Part shown: positions 52,973 through 62,116 of the stretch, piece by piece
Position numbering within the stretch: position 1 is the stretch's first letter
Layout: the number at the start of each line of letters is the position of its first letter
Assembly (NCBI RefSeq): GCF_023700745.1
Contig: NZ_JAMPYG010000003.1
Location: 62,001-126,000, forward strand
DNA from: Rhodoferax sp.
GTDB lineage: Bacteria > Pseudomonadota > Gammaproteobacteria > Burkholderiales > Burkholderiaceae_C
DNA length: 64,000 bases
Reading direction: 5' to 3'
The notes under the pieces: generated by a model
The model's input: the letters and a program-made list of their open reading frames with translations, nothing else
Databases searched by the model: none
Told to the model about the DNA's origin: nothing
Made by a program: the position numbers and the translations under genes

Positions 52973-54385
52973 TCATGGTGTGGTCATAGTGGCCATTGAT
53001 TGACCAAAGAAACACGCGTCCTGCTGGCGCCGCAGAGCGAGTAATGTGGAGCCGGGGCCAATCTCGATGTCTTCCAACGTGATCAGTGATCCCGCTTCGA
53101 CATTCCGTACAAGTTGCCGGTTGGCGGCAAGATAAAACGGCACCGGATTGCCGCTGCCAAGCGGTTTGGCCGGATGCAGTTCACCTGCCGTACCATCGAT
53201 GGTGTGGTGGTGGCCGCCCATGGCCATGACGGTCCCGGCCGACAGCTTCCGCGTCGCACGGGCAACAAGATCCAGTCGGGGGAACGGTGCCTGCGCACCG
53301 CTCGAACGGCCGTGAATGGCCGCCTCGAGCACGCTGGTCGCCGCCTCAAGCCCGAGAAGGTGACGCGGCAAATAGACCATCGCTCGCTGACCGTCGCGGG
53401 AAACGACATGGCCCTTGGCGGCCAACAGATCCCAGGTCACGCGATCATCGCAGCGGACAATCACGAACACGCCGCCGGCAAAGCTCGCTTCATCTGGTCG
53501 GCGCAGGCAGTGGAAAACGTCAAGCACCTGACCGCCAGCCAGAAGCCCGCCCTCTGCCCTCGCTCCCAGGAAGCTCGGCACCTCGGAAACATGCGCAATC
53601 GGCGCATGCAAATCGGGGCGATCCGGCATGAATCCTGTGACATTGGCGACGACGAGCAGTTCGCACAAGTCCGGTACGCAGCGCTGCGGCAGCGCAGCGC
53701 AGGCTTGCGCCCGCGCTTGAGCAATTTCCATGACCGGGCGCGTACCCAACGCCCAATGCGGTGCAAAACCAGGGACCGAGACCGTCTGGCCATTGCTCGT
53801 CATGTTGCCTGCGGCCTGGTCGTGGACAAAGTCGTATTCACTGGATTTGCCGGCAGCAATGATGTCGAAACCCAGCAGTTGGGCCCAAGTGATCAGTCCG
53901 ATCAGCAGACTCGGCTGGTCCCCGTCGACAGGAGTTACCACCTTGCCGCGCTGCCGGGCGAGGTGTGCGAGATAGGGACCGACGACACTGTCCACCTCCT
54001 TCGAGACAAGAACAAGGTGATGACCGGCTTCGATGGCCATGCGGCCGTGCCGCGCGCCCGCCTCGGGGTTTCCTGTCGCTTCGACCACGACATCAATGGC
54101 CAAGCCGACCACGGCGGAAAAGTCACCCGCCGCAATGTACTTGCCCTGGTCCCAGGCCCGGCGAGCTTCGTCTGCGTTAAAGCAAAGCGCAACGTCAGCA
54201 GCCGGCACACCCAGAGCAGCAAATGCCGCTGCGGCGATATTGGCATCAATATCAACCGCAATGCGGGCACGCATCAACGGTACTCGCATGCCTTGGGCCA
54301 GAAAGCTGCGGCCAAAGCCCCCGCTACCTAACACACAGGTTTCGACCGGTCGCTTTGCGCTGGCGTAGTAATCCAGATGGTTCAT
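52973..54385 (-). CDS. NAD(P)-dependent dehydrogenase with C-terminal SAF domain
   Basis: 470 residues. An N-terminal Rossmann fold (VLGSGGFGRSFLAQG; DVVVEATGNPEAGARHGRMAIEAGHHLVLVSKE) of the homoserine-dehydrogenase-like type is followed by a middle catalytic region (GKSSEYDFVHDQ) and a C-terminal SAF-like domain (NRQLVRNVEAGSLITLEDIEI). The same architecture occurs in sugar-acid catabolic enzymes. Lying 156 bp downstream of a GntR gene and opposite a PdxA homologue and TTT transporter, it probably oxidises a carboxylated sugar or hydroxy-acid. The substrate is not known. Confidence 0.75.
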   Translation of the reverse strand: MNHLDYYASAKRPVETCVLGSGGFGRSFLAQGMRVPLMRARIAVDIDANIAAAAFAALGVPAADVALCFNADEARRAWDQGKYIAAGDFSAVVGLAIDVVVEATGNPEAGARHGRMAIEAGHHLVLVSKEVDSVVGPYLAHLARQRGKVVTPVDGDQPSLLIGLITWAQLLGFDIIAAGKSSEYDFVHDQAAGNMTSNGQTVSVPGFAPHWALGTRPVMEIAQARAQACAALPQRCVPDLCELLVVANVTGFMPDRPDLHAPIAHVSEVPSFLGARAEGGLLAGGQVLDVFHCLRRPDEASFAGGVFVIVRCDDRVTWDLLAAKGHVVSRDGQRAMVYLPRHLLGLEAATSVLEAAIHGRSSGAQAPFPRLDLVARATRKLSAGTVMAMGGHHHTIDGTAGELHPAKPLGSGNPVPFYLAANRQLVRNVEAGSLITLEDIEIGPGSTLLALRRQQDACFFGQSMATMTTP

Positions 54386-54541
54386 GTCGTTTCCAGTACC
54401 AGGTTAGTGTTCATGGTGAACGCAACAAGCCAGGCCGGCGATCGCAATTTTCATCTTGTACCTGCCTTTCTTGAATACCATTTCGTTCAGGGGGAAACGT
54501 GCATTACCTGGTGACCGGCGAGGCCGCAGCGCAAGCAGTTT

Positions 54542-55246
54542 TCAGACGACGTTCTTGACGCGGTCCCAAGTTCGCGCAAGGTGGTTGACCATCGCGGCCG
54601 ACAAACGCTGGCCGTCACGCGCCTCAAGCGCACCAATCATGTCTTCGTGGTCGGCCACCGCGGCCGCCCATTGATCGTCGGCCCTGTGGCCCAGATAGCG
54701 AATTTGCTTCATGCGCGACTGCAGGATGTCGTGCACCATCGCGAGCGAGTCATTGCCTGAAAGCGAGATCAACGCCGAGTGGATTTGCTGGTTTCGCTTG
54801 AAATACTCCAGTCGGTTACGCGCCGAGTAAAACTTCAACATCTCGTCATGGAGTCGTCGAACGTCCTGGATCTGAGCGTCAGAGGCGTTCTGGCAAGTCA
54901 ATGATCCGGCCATTTCTTCCAGCGTAGCAAGCACGTCAAGCATGTCCCTGACTTCTTTGGCCGTCAGTTTGCGTACTGTCGCGCCACGGTTGGGAATCAA
55001 CTCAACCAGACCCTCGTTGGCCAGCACCTTCAGCGCTTCCCGCAGTGGCGTGCGCGAGACGCCGAGTTGTTCGCCGACCCGGCCTTCGTGGATACGCACG
55101 CCTGAAGGCAGTTGCCCCTCAATGATCATGTCACGCAAACGCGACACCACGACGTTATGCAACGTCGGGCGCTCGATGCGCACCACTTCGGACTCGGGAT
55201 GTGGGACAAGGTCCGGGTCGCCCATTGTGTTTGATTCAAGGTTCAT
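54542..55246 (-). CDS. GntR-family regulator, FCD type
   Basis: 234 residues from ATG 55246: a winged helix (IIEGQLPSGVRIHEGRVGEQLGVSRTPLREALKVLANEGLVELIPNRGATV) and an FCD ligand domain with the usual His/Asp positions (LHDEMLKFY, DHEDMIGALEARDGQRLSAAMVNHL). It is likely a repressor of the divergent pdxA-tctCBA genes and of its own operon. Overlapping palindromes lie in the shared promoter region. Confidence 0.92.
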   Translation of the reverse strand: MNLESNTMGDPDLVPHPESEVVRIERPTLHNVVVSRLRDMIIEGQLPSGVRIHEGRVGEQLGVSRTPLREALKVLANEGLVELIPNRGATVRKLTAKEVRDMLDVLATLEEMAGSLTCQNASDAQIQDVRRLHDEMLKFYSARNRLEYFKRNQQIHSALISLSGNDSLAMVHDILQSRMKQIRYLGHRADDQWAAAVADHEDMIGALEARDGQRLSAAMVNHLARTWDRVKNVV

Positions 55247-55341
55247 CGCCGTCAATCCATATCGTTCAAGCAAGACCGGGTATTGAAGCACACGCATCGA
55301 CAACGCATGTGCGTTGCACGTTCAACCAAACTGTAATCCAA

Positions 55342-55371
55342 ATTCTGCATTCAGAATTCAGAATACTGAAT
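55342..55371. promoter_or_regulatory. Overlapping GntR operator candidates
   Basis: ATTCTG-CATT-CAGAAT (55342-55357) and ATTCAG-AATA-CTGAAT (55356-55371) are two perfect 6-bp dyads that share two bases. They lie midway between the divergent gntR and pdxA genes. A GntR-FCD dimer pair is the obvious reader. Confidence 0.6.
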
Positions 55372-55432
55372 TTAATTGTTGACAAGACTACTTCTTCGGT
55401 TGCATCATTAAAAAAAGACAAAGGAGACATAA

Positions 55433-56476
55433 ATGTCGGCCAATCCATTCGCCGCTAACGCAACACGCCCCACCATTGCTCTCGCCATGGGCGATCCCGC
55501 AGGGGTGGGCTCGGAGTTAACCGCCAAACTGCTATCCCTCGACGAGGTTCGGGCGGCAGCCAAGATCGTCGTTTTCGGCGACCGGCGAATCCTCGAGGAA
55601 GGTGCCAAGATTGCCGGGGTGGCGCTCGATGTCAGCTACGTGGCGCCCGATTCTGAATTTGACGCAACAAGTCGCCCGGTCTTTGTCGACCTGGGGCATC
55701 TCTCCCCGTCGGATGTCATGCGCGGTGAAGCCACTGCCGTGGGCGGTGCCTATGCGCTCGAGAACTTCCGTCGTGCGCTCACGATGGCGCACAACGGAAA
55801 GGCCGACGCAGTTTGTTTTACGCCGTTCAACAAAAAAGCCATGCGCTATGTTTATCCCGGCTATGACGACGAGATACGGTTTATCTCCGAGGTCATCGGG
55901 TTTAGTGGCCACGCGCGCGAATTCAACGTTCTGGAGAATCTGTGGAATGCACGGGTCACCTCCCACATCCCGCTCTCCGAAGTCGCCGCGGCGCTCACCA
56001 CCGAGGGCATCCTTAGCGAGTTGGCGCTGACCGATCGCACCATGCGCAACGCGGGTTTTGACAATCCGCGCATTGCCATCGCGGCGCTCAATCCGCATGC
56101 TGGCGATGGTGGCAATTTCGGCATGGAAGAAATTGATGTGATCGAGCCAGCCGTGCAAGCAGGCATAGAGCGCGGCTTCAATGTCTCGGGGCCGTATCCG
56201 GCGGACACCGTCTTCGTGCGCGCCAAGAACGGCGCTTTTGACGCGGTCCTGACCATGTACCACGATCAGGGACAAATCGCGATGAAGCTGATGGGCTTTG
56301 ATCGCGGCGTGACCTTGATGGGCGGCTTGCCTTTCCCGGTGTGCACACCGGCGCATGGCACCGCCTATGACATCGCAGGGCGCGGTATCGCCAATATCGG
56401 CGCCAGCCGCGAGGCAGTTCTCCTGGCTGCGCGCATGGCCTTGAAAAAGCTGGCTGACAGCCGTGTCCATCCATAA
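55433..56476 (+). CDS. PdxA-family dehydrogenase (PdxA2-like)
   Basis: 347 residues. PdxA motifs are present: IALAMGDPAGVGSELTAKLL, FVDLG, CFTPFNKKAMRYVYPG (a variant of the metal/substrate region), GDGGNFGMEE and the metal His in LTMYHDQGQIAMKLMGFDRGVT, then GLPFPVCTPAHGTAYDIAG. True PdxA makes pyridoxal phosphate. Homologues beside transporters instead act on other hydroxylated acids (for example D-threonate phosphates or dihydroxy-dicarboxylates). No kinase of the DUF1537 type is nearby, so the assignment remains open. Confidence 0.88.
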   Translation: MSANPFAANATRPTIALAMGDPAGVGSELTAKLLSLDEVRAAAKIVVFGDRRILEEGAKIAGVALDVSYVAPDSEFDATSRPVFVDLGHLSPSDVMRGEATAVGGAYALENFRRALTMAHNGKADAVCFTPFNKKAMRYVYPGYDDEIRFISEVIGFSGHAREFNVLENLWNARVTSHIPLSEVAAALTTEGILSELALTDRTMRNAGFDNPRIAIAALNPHAGDGGNFGMEEIDVIEPAVQAGIERGFNVSGPYPADTVFVRAKNGAFDAVLTMYHDQGQIAMKLMGFDRGVTLMGGLPFPVCTPAHGTAYDIAGRGIANIGASREAVLLAARMALKKLADSRVHP

Positions 56477-56499
56477 CCAATTGGTGTTTCAACGAAGTT

Positions 56500-56601
56500 T
56501 TTTTCCACCGAACCTCAACAACACAGAAAGGGTTGCACGACGTCAATGACTGCTTGAAAAATGTTTTTCCACCGAGCTTCAACAATACAGAAAGGGTTAC
56601 A
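56500..56601 (+). repeat. Duplicated 38-bp leader before the tctC-like gene
   Basis: TTTTTCCACCGA...AGAAAGGGTT occurs at 56500-56537 and again at 56564-56601, with about five substitutions and a 64-bp period. The second copy supplies the ribosome site and start codon of the next gene. The first is followed by CGACG instead of TGATG and makes no product. Confidence 0.75.
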
Positions 56602-57593
56602 TGATGTTTAATGCCAAGTTGATCACCACGCTGCTGGCAAGCGTCTTGTATGCAACAGCGGCTAGCGCGGCCTGGGTACCGGAAAAACCGGTTGAGTTTG
56701 TCGTCGCTTCCGGACCCGGCGGCGGAACCGACATTTTTGCCCGCACGATCCAGTCGATCATCGTCAAGTACAAACTGATGAACGCGCCGATTGTGGTCGT
56801 CAACAAAGGCGGTGGTTCCGGCAGCGAGGGCTTTGTTTATGGCTCGGCCAGCCCGGATGATTCGTACAAGCTGACCTTCGGCACCAACAACCAGTACCTG
56901 CTGCCACTCGTCGCCAAGATGGGGTATACAGCCGACAGCCTGATCCCGGTCACGGCACTGGCGCTCGACGAATTCCTGATCTGGGTCAACGCCGAATCGC
57001 CCTACAAGGACGCCAAGAGCTTCATCGAGGCGGCCAAGAAGCCCGAGGGACTGAAAATGGGTGGCTCACAGTCCAAGGACACCGACCAGACGTTGGCCAG
57101 CATGATCAGCGAAGCGACCGGCGCCAAGTTCACCTACATCCCGTTCAAGAGCGGTGGCGAAGCGGCAGTTCAACTGGCGGGCGGTCACATCGACGCCAAC
57201 CTCAACAACCCAAATGAAAACCTCGGCCAATGGAAAGCCGGCATGGTTCGACCGCTCTGCGTTTTCAGTTCGCAGCGCATGACCGCCGGCCCCAAGGTCA
57301 CCAAGGACATGGCCTGGTCAGACATTCCACTGTGCAAAGACTCGGGCATACCGATCGCCAACTATCAAATGCCGCGCACCGTCTGGCTGGCAGCCAAAGT
57401 GTCGCCCGATGCGGTCGCGTTCTATACGACGATGCTCAAAAAAGTCAGCGAAACGCCTGAGTGGAAAACGTACATCGAGCGCACCTCGCAAAGCGATCGC
57501 TTTTTGACCGGCGACGAATTGCGCGCCTACACCAAGCAGGACGCCGAAAAGGCCACCGAGGTCTTCAAGCGCGAGAAGTGGATCGTTCAATAA
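56601..57593 (+). CDS. TctC-like tripartite tricarboxylate transporter binding protein
   Basis: 330 residues with a signal peptide (ending SAAW). The Bug/TctC signature is VPEKPVEFVVASGPGGGTDIFAR, followed by IVVVNKGGGSGSEGFVYG and the second lobe (GGEAAVQLAGGHIDANLNNPNE). It binds an anionic substrate in the periplasm for the TctAB membrane unit downstream. Confidence 0.93.
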   Translation: MMFNAKLITTLLASVLYATAASAAWVPEKPVEFVVASGPGGGTDIFARTIQSIIVKYKLMNAPIVVVNKGGGSGSEGFVYGSASPDDSYKLTFGTNNQYLLPLVAKMGYTADSLIPVTALALDEFLIWVNAESPYKDAKSFIEAAKKPEGLKMGGSQSKDTDQTLASMISEATGAKFTYIPFKSGGEAAVQLAGGHIDANLNNPNENLGQWKAGMVRPLCVFSSQRMTAGPKVTKDMAWSDIPLCKDSGIPIANYQMPRTVWLAAKVSPDAVAFYTTMLKKVSETPEWKTYIERTSQSDRFLTGDELRAYTKQDAEKATEVFKREKWIVQ

Positions 57594-57670
57594 AGCTGTA
57601 ACCGGAGGCCCGGAGCTTTTCGGGGCAGGCCATGCCTGCCCCGTTGTCTAATTAATGCGGAGTGTGTCTT

Positions 57671-58171
57671 ATGCGTAACCCGTCCGGGGCCTTGATGACC
57701 CGTTTGACGATGGAAATTGCTGTGGCCTGTGCGGCGGCCTTGGCCGGCGCCATTGTCAGCTACGGATCGCTCGAAATCGGAACCGGCTGGGGCGATGCCG
57801 GGCCACAACCGGGCTACTTTCCCTTTTACATCGGCCTGTTCATTGTTATCGCCAGTTGCGGCGCACTGATTGAGGCAGTGATTGCACAACGTCACCGCAA
57901 GGAAGTTTTCCTGACACGGGAACAAGGCCATCGGATATTGACATTTTTTCTGCCCATGCTCGGTTTCGTCGCGGTGTCGATGGTGCTTGGACTTTATGTC
58001 GGTCTTGCCCTCTATCTGTTCGGTGTCATGACGATCCAGGGGGGATACCGAATCGGTAAGGCGCTCACCGTATGTTTGAGCACGATTGTGATTTTTTACG
58101 TCGTTTTTGAAAAATGGTTCCAGGTTCCCCTGCTCAAGGGGCCGATTGAAGCCCTGCTGAACATTCACTGA
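57671..58171 (+). CDS. TctB-like small membrane subunit
   Basis: 166 residues, four membrane helices (SGALMTRLTMEIAVACAAALAGAI; FPFYIGLFIVIASCGALIEAV; FLPMLGFVAVSMVLGLYVGLALYLFG; TIVIFYVVFEKWFQVPL). The profile fits TctB. The ribosome site region GCGGAGTG precedes ATG 57671. Confidence 0.88.
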   Translation: MRNPSGALMTRLTMEIAVACAAALAGAIVSYGSLEIGTGWGDAGPQPGYFPFYIGLFIVIASCGALIEAVIAQRHRKEVFLTREQGHRILTFFLPMLGFVAVSMVLGLYVGLALYLFGVMTIQGGYRIGKALTVCLSTIVIFYVVFEKWFQVPLLKGPIEALLNIH

Positions 58172-58223
58172 CCCTGGCTCGACAAGAAAACTTTCCGCGA
58201 CAGCGAAATTCTGGAGAAACACT

Positions 58224-59723
58224 TTGGCGAATTTTGACAACCTGATGGACGGCTTCGTCATCGTTTTCTCCGCCTACCATCTTGGACTCATGGCGGTTGG
58301 GGTGCTGCTGGGTATTCTGGTCGGCGTCCTGCCGGGGCTGGGTGCACCGAACGGTGTATCGCTGCTGATACCGCTGACCTTCACCATGGATCCGATATCC
58401 GCCATCATCCTGCTCACCAGCATGTACTGGGGCGCACTGTTCGGCGGCTCGACCACATCGATCCTGTTCAACATTCCGGGCGAGCCCTCATCGGTCGCGA
58501 CGACTTTCGACGGCTACCCGATGGCACAGCAGGGGCATGCCACCAAGGCGCTGACCCTGGCCTTCATATCCGCCGGTATCGGCGCACTCATTGGCGTGAC
58601 CGTCATTACCATCTTGTCCGGCTGGGTCACCCAATTCGCGCTGAAATTCAGCTCACCGGAGTTTTTTGCTGTCTATTTTCTGACCTTCTGCAGCTTTATC
58701 GGCATGGGAGGCGGATCGCCGTTCAAGGCGGTCGTCTCGATGATGCTCGGCTTTGCCTTTGCCACCATCGGCATGGACGGAATGTCCGGCAACATGCGGC
58801 TGACATTCGGAATCACCGAACTCATCAAGGGAATCAGCTTCCTGGTCGCCGTGATCGGGCTGTTTGGCCTCGGTGAACTGATGCAGACAATGGAACAAGG
58901 CTTGCGCTTCAACGGCATACACGCCCGCATCAAAATCCGCGATGTCTTTCAGGCGATCATCTCGCTGCCGAAATACTGGGTCACGCTGTTGCGCAGCGCA
59001 CTGGTCGGTTGCTGGATGGGCATCACGCCAGGCGGGCCGACCGCCGCGTCGTTCATGAGCTATGGACTGGCCAAGCGTTTTGCGCGCAACAAGAGCGCCT
59101 TCGGCAAGGGCGAACCGGCCGGCGTCATCGCGCCAGAAACGGCAGACCACTCCGCCGGGACCTGTGCCATTTTGCCGATGCTGGCGCTGGGTATTCCCGG
59201 ATCGGCCACCGCAGCAGTCATGATGGGTGGCTTGATGATCTGGGGTCTGACGCCCGGTCCGATGTTGTTTATCGAACGCCCGGATTTTGTCTGGGGCACC
59301 ATTGCCAGCATGTATCTGGGCAATGTGATGGCCGTGATCCTGGTGCTCGCCACGGTGCCCCTGTTTGCCGCCATCCTGAGAATTCCGTTTTCGATCATCG
59401 GCCCGATGATCGTCGTCGTGTGTTTCATAGGCGCCTACCAGATCAGCGGTGCACGCCTTGATCTCTGGCTGGCGCTGGGTTTCGGCATCGTCGGCTACCT
59501 GCTCAAGAAACTCGACTACCCCATCGCACCCATGGTTCTGGCGATGGTGCTCGGTGACAAGACCGAGGATGCCTTCCGCCAGTCGATGATCTTCTCCAAG
59601 GGGTCGCTGGGGATCTTCTGGACGAATTCGACGCTGGTCGCGGTGATCATGACACTCGCCCTGCTCTTGCTGATGTGGCCATTCATCGGCAGACTCATCG
59701 GCCGTATGCGCAAAACGGTTTGA
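58224..59723 (+). CDS. TctA-like large membrane subunit
   Basis: 499 residues from a TTG start (CTGGAG ribosome site, 58211-58216). Twelve helices and the TctA signature GVLPGLGAPNGVSLLIPLTF and the SMYWGALFGGSTTSILFNIPGEPSSVAT segment are present. The second repeat is GLTPGPMLFIERPDFVWG. It completes the TTT permease, taking up the substrate recognised by the TctC-like protein. The preferred substrate is not deducible by eye. Confidence 0.93.
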   Translation: MANFDNLMDGFVIVFSAYHLGLMAVGVLLGILVGVLPGLGAPNGVSLLIPLTFTMDPISAIILLTSMYWGALFGGSTTSILFNIPGEPSSVATTFDGYPMAQQGHATKALTLAFISAGIGALIGVTVITILSGWVTQFALKFSSPEFFAVYFLTFCSFIGMGGGSPFKAVVSMMLGFAFATIGMDGMSGNMRLTFGITELIKGISFLVAVIGLFGLGELMQTMEQGLRFNGIHARIKIRDVFQAIISLPKYWVTLLRSALVGCWMGITPGGPTAASFMSYGLAKRFARNKSAFGKGEPAGVIAPETADHSAGTCAILPMLALGIPGSATAAVMMGGLMIWGLTPGPMLFIERPDFVWGTIASMYLGNVMAVILVLATVPLFAAILRIPFSIIGPMIVVVCFIGAYQISGARLDLWLALGFGIVGYLLKKLDYPIAPMVLAMVLGDKTEDAFRQSMIFSKGSLGIFWTNSTLVAVIMTLALLLLMWPFIGRLIGRMRKTV

Positions 59724-59910
59724 AATTCCGGAAGTTGATCGCCGACGTCAACACATGTAGGCGTCAGCAAAGTATTGCCGGTACCTGCTGATGCTGCCAA
59801 TCAACAAGCCAAAGCAAACCAGAATTTTTTTCATCAATGTACTTTCAGCCTGGGCAAGATCACCCGGTCGAAGTCCAGGAAAAATCACACCTGGTCGCAG
59901 ACCCAAAGGC
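59724..59910 (+). other. Convergent gap after tctA
   Basis: 187 bp with no gene recognised and no clear terminator hairpin. Confidence 0.3.
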
Positions 59911-60303
59911 TTAGACCGCCTTCACCGCCAACACGGGGCATGAAACAGAGAGCAGGATATCTTGTGCCACGCTGCCCATGATGAGTTTACCTACCGCAGA
60001 GCGTTTTCTGAGGCCAATGATCAACAAGGAAACGGGCAGTGAGTCAACCATCGCCTCAATTTCGGCGACCGCACTTTGACCTCGGACAAATTGCTTGAAT
60101 TCGGCATCGAGCCCAGTCGCCGCCAACAATTTCTCGACCCGCTCAACGTCCAGGGTGTCGGCCAGTGCCGCATCGTCCTTGCCGTTGCCTGAACTTGCAT
60201 TCACAACCATCAGTCGTTCGCCGCGGCTGGTCGCAATTTCAATTCCCTTTTGCAGTGCTGCCTGTCCTTCCGGGCGGGGCGCATAAGCCACAAGTATCGT
60301 CAT
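59911..60303 (-). CDS. UspA-family universal stress protein
   Basis: 130 residues from ATG 60303 (MTILVAYAPRPEGQ). The ATP-binding loop is in the C-terminal half (IIGLRKRSAVGKLIMGSVAQDILLSVSCPVLAVK), the usual GxxGx9GS motif with KLIMGS. It is shorter than typical (about 140-150), with a compact N-terminus. It may belong to the acid-uptake locus, since UspA genes often follow TTT transporters in this group. Confidence 0.9.
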   Translation of the reverse strand: MTILVAYAPRPEGQAALQKGIEIATSRGERLMVVNASSGNGKDDAALADTLDVERVEKLLAATGLDAEFKQFVRGQSAVAEIEAMVDSLPVSLLIIGLRKRSAVGKLIMGSVAQDILLSVSCPVLAVKAV

Positions 60304-60492
60304 GATCTTCTCACTTCCTGTTAGATGAACACAAAAATGCAGCAGCAGCCAAATTCTTCTCAAAATACCGAATGAAGAGGCGCTGTAGCCAGCGCAACGG
60401 ATGGTACCCGAACCGACGCCGCTCTGGTCCGTTCGCAAGCGACTCAAAACGTCAATGCCCTGGCCTCACTGGCCGGCCTGAGAAACGGCTGC
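60304..60492 (-). other. Short intergenic stretch
   Basis: No gene or hairpin of note. Confidence 0.3.
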
Positions 60493-61164
60493 TTACTGCG
60501 GTGCCGCCTTCAGTACCTCGTCCCAATGGTGTTTCGGGATGTGGCCAGCAAAGCGCTCGGTTACCAGGTCCATCACTTCAGCATTGATCTCATGACCAAG
60601 AAAAGGGATGACATCTGCGGTCACATCAGCCCTCAGGGCGACCAGTCGCTCGGCTGCCGCCACGCAGTGCGCGTAGTGAATCACGGGGTCTGACTTGCCA
60701 TGGATGAAGTGCAGTGTTGTTTTCTCTGGCGCGTGGGCAGGTAGCTGGGCATAGCGCCCGGACAGGGCAACCACGCGCGCTGCCAACCCGGCTTGCGCCT
60801 GCGCGGCCTCCAGGGCCATGATGGCGCCTTGCGAAAACCCCAGCACGGCGGTGGCACTGGCGGAGACACCGCTGGTTTCCTGCCAATAGCGCAGGTTGTG
60901 GATGAAGGCAGGCATCGCGGCAGCCACCCGCTCGGGGCGGTTCTCGTCGGTAATGCCCTGCACCGAGAACCATTGAGCGCCGCCCTGGCTGATGTCGCTT
61001 GCATAGGGTGCGTGCACGCTGACGATGAAGGCGTTGGGGAATTGCGCCGCCAGATGCCGCCCCAACGGGACCATGTTCTGCGCGCTTGCACCCACACCAT
61101 GGTGCAAGACCAGGAGTTGTTGTGCTGTTTGGGTGGGTTGCTGGATGATGATGGCGTCTGACAC
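60493..61164 (-). CDS. Alpha/beta-hydrolase, carboxylesterase/phospholipase type
   Basis: 223 residues from a GTG start. The nucleophile elbow GFSQGA (VLGFSQGAIMALEAAQ), the oxyanion region LHHGVGASAQNMVPLGRHLA and the catalytic Asp and His (HGKSDPVIHYAHC, PFLGHEINAEV) match the YpfH/carboxylesterase-2 family. Its substrate is unknown. Confidence 0.88.
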   Translation of the reverse strand: MSDAIIIQQPTQTAQQLLVLHHGVGASAQNMVPLGRHLAAQFPNAFIVSVHAPYASDISQGGAQWFSVQGITDENRPERVAAAMPAFIHNLRYWQETSGVSASATAVLGFSQGAIMALEAAQAQAGLAARVVALSGRYAQLPAHAPEKTTLHFIHGKSDPVIHYAHCVAAAERLVALRADVTADVIPFLGHEINAEVMDLVTERFAGHIPKHHWDEVLKAAPQ

Positions 61165-61282
61165 GGTGGGACCTCGCGAGGTAGAAAAAGTGACACTTTA
61201 AGACCAAATAAGGTTCCTGCGGGCGAATAGTTCGCCGCCGATTGCTTTCAATTTGACGGATGACTCCCGCGCGTATTAGCGC

Positions 61283-61765
61283 TCAGTGCACCTCAACCGG
61301 AATGATGGTCCTGTCCACCACCCGACGCAGCACAAAACTGGAGTGCACGCCGGTGACCCCTTCGATACGGGTGATTTTTTTCAGCAGCAAGTCCTGGTAG
61401 GCGTCCATGTCGCGCACCATGACCTTGAGTTGGTAGTCGGCAGCCTGACCCGTGATCAACAGACACTCCAGAACCTCTGGAATGTCGCACACCAGGCTCT
61501 CGAAGTTTTCGAAGCGCTCGGGCGTGTGCTTGTCCATCGAGATGTGAATCAGCGCCATCAGCGACAGCCCGACCTTTTTGGCATCGACCTGTGCGTGGTA
61601 GCCAGAAATCAGGCCACTTTCTTCCAAGACACGCACGCGCCGCAAGCACGGCGACGCCGATAAGCCAATGCGCTCAGCCAAATCCTGGTTGGAAAGACGC
61701 CCGTCAAGCTGCAGTTGCTTCAGGATTTCTCTGTCATAACGGTCCAGTGTCAGGGCGGTGTTCAT
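61283..61765 (-). CDS. Lrp/AsnC-family transcriptional regulator
   Basis: 160 residues: an N-terminal HTH (LDRYDREILKQLQLDGRLSNQDLAERIGLSASPCLRRVRVLEESGLI) and a RAM ligand domain (ECLLITGQAADYQLKVMVRDMDAYQDLLL). The extension after residue 130 (VTGVHSSFVLRRVVDRT) is normal for Lrp itself. The gene is alone, and its target is not evident. Confidence 0.92.
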   Translation of the reverse strand: MNTALTLDRYDREILKQLQLDGRLSNQDLAERIGLSASPCLRRVRVLEESGLISGYHAQVDAKKVGLSLMALIHISMDKHTPERFENFESLVCDIPEVLECLLITGQAADYQLKVMVRDMDAYQDLLLKKITRIEGVTGVHSSFVLRRVVDRTIIPVEVH

Positions 61766-61959
61766 GGCGCGTCGAAAGCTTGTTTTCAGTCAAAAAATAA
61801 GAATATTGCGCAAATATACTTTATTTCAGCAGATATCACCTATCAAGGCAACTAATTAGAGAAGAACGCAATCAAATTGTTTGCCGAAAGACATAAGATA
61901 CCTTCATCGCTCAAACAAAACGAGCGGTTTAGGTTACAGCAACAGCTTCCAGTCTGACC
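61766..61959. other. Intergenic region upstream of the Lrp gene
   Basis: AT-rich around 61795-61880, which probably includes the lrp promoter. No gene. Confidence 0.35.
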
Positions 61960-62116
61960 AGCTATCCCCCAGGTCAGATTCCGTGTCAACGGACCTCTTC
62001 TACTTCTACCAGGAGTTCAGATTGAGGGGGGTTCTGCCCACAAGGTAGACGGAGCAAAGCACATGGAAGTCCGAAGAAAAAAGGCTTGCGAGGTGATCCC
62101 TGGCAAGCCTTTTTTG
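61960..62116 (+). ncRNA. Candidate small RNA ending in a strong terminator
   Basis: No reading frame is convincing. Complementary stretches suggest a folded RNA: CGGAC (62000-62004) with GTCCG, TCTACC with GGTAGA, and a GGG-TTCT-GCCC hairpin. It ends in the 13-bp stem AAAAAAGGCTTGC (62077-62089) / GCAAGCCTTTTTT (62103-62115). The stem is symmetric, so a leftward transcript is also possible. The identity is unknown, and neither a 6S nor a tmRNA signature was recognised. Confidence 0.35.
62077..62115. terminator. Bidirectional-looking rho-independent terminator
   Basis: The perfect 13-bp stem described for the RNA candidate. A-tract and T-tract on either side allow termination in both directions. 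No protein gene ends nearby, so it terminates something not annotated. Confidence 0.75.
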
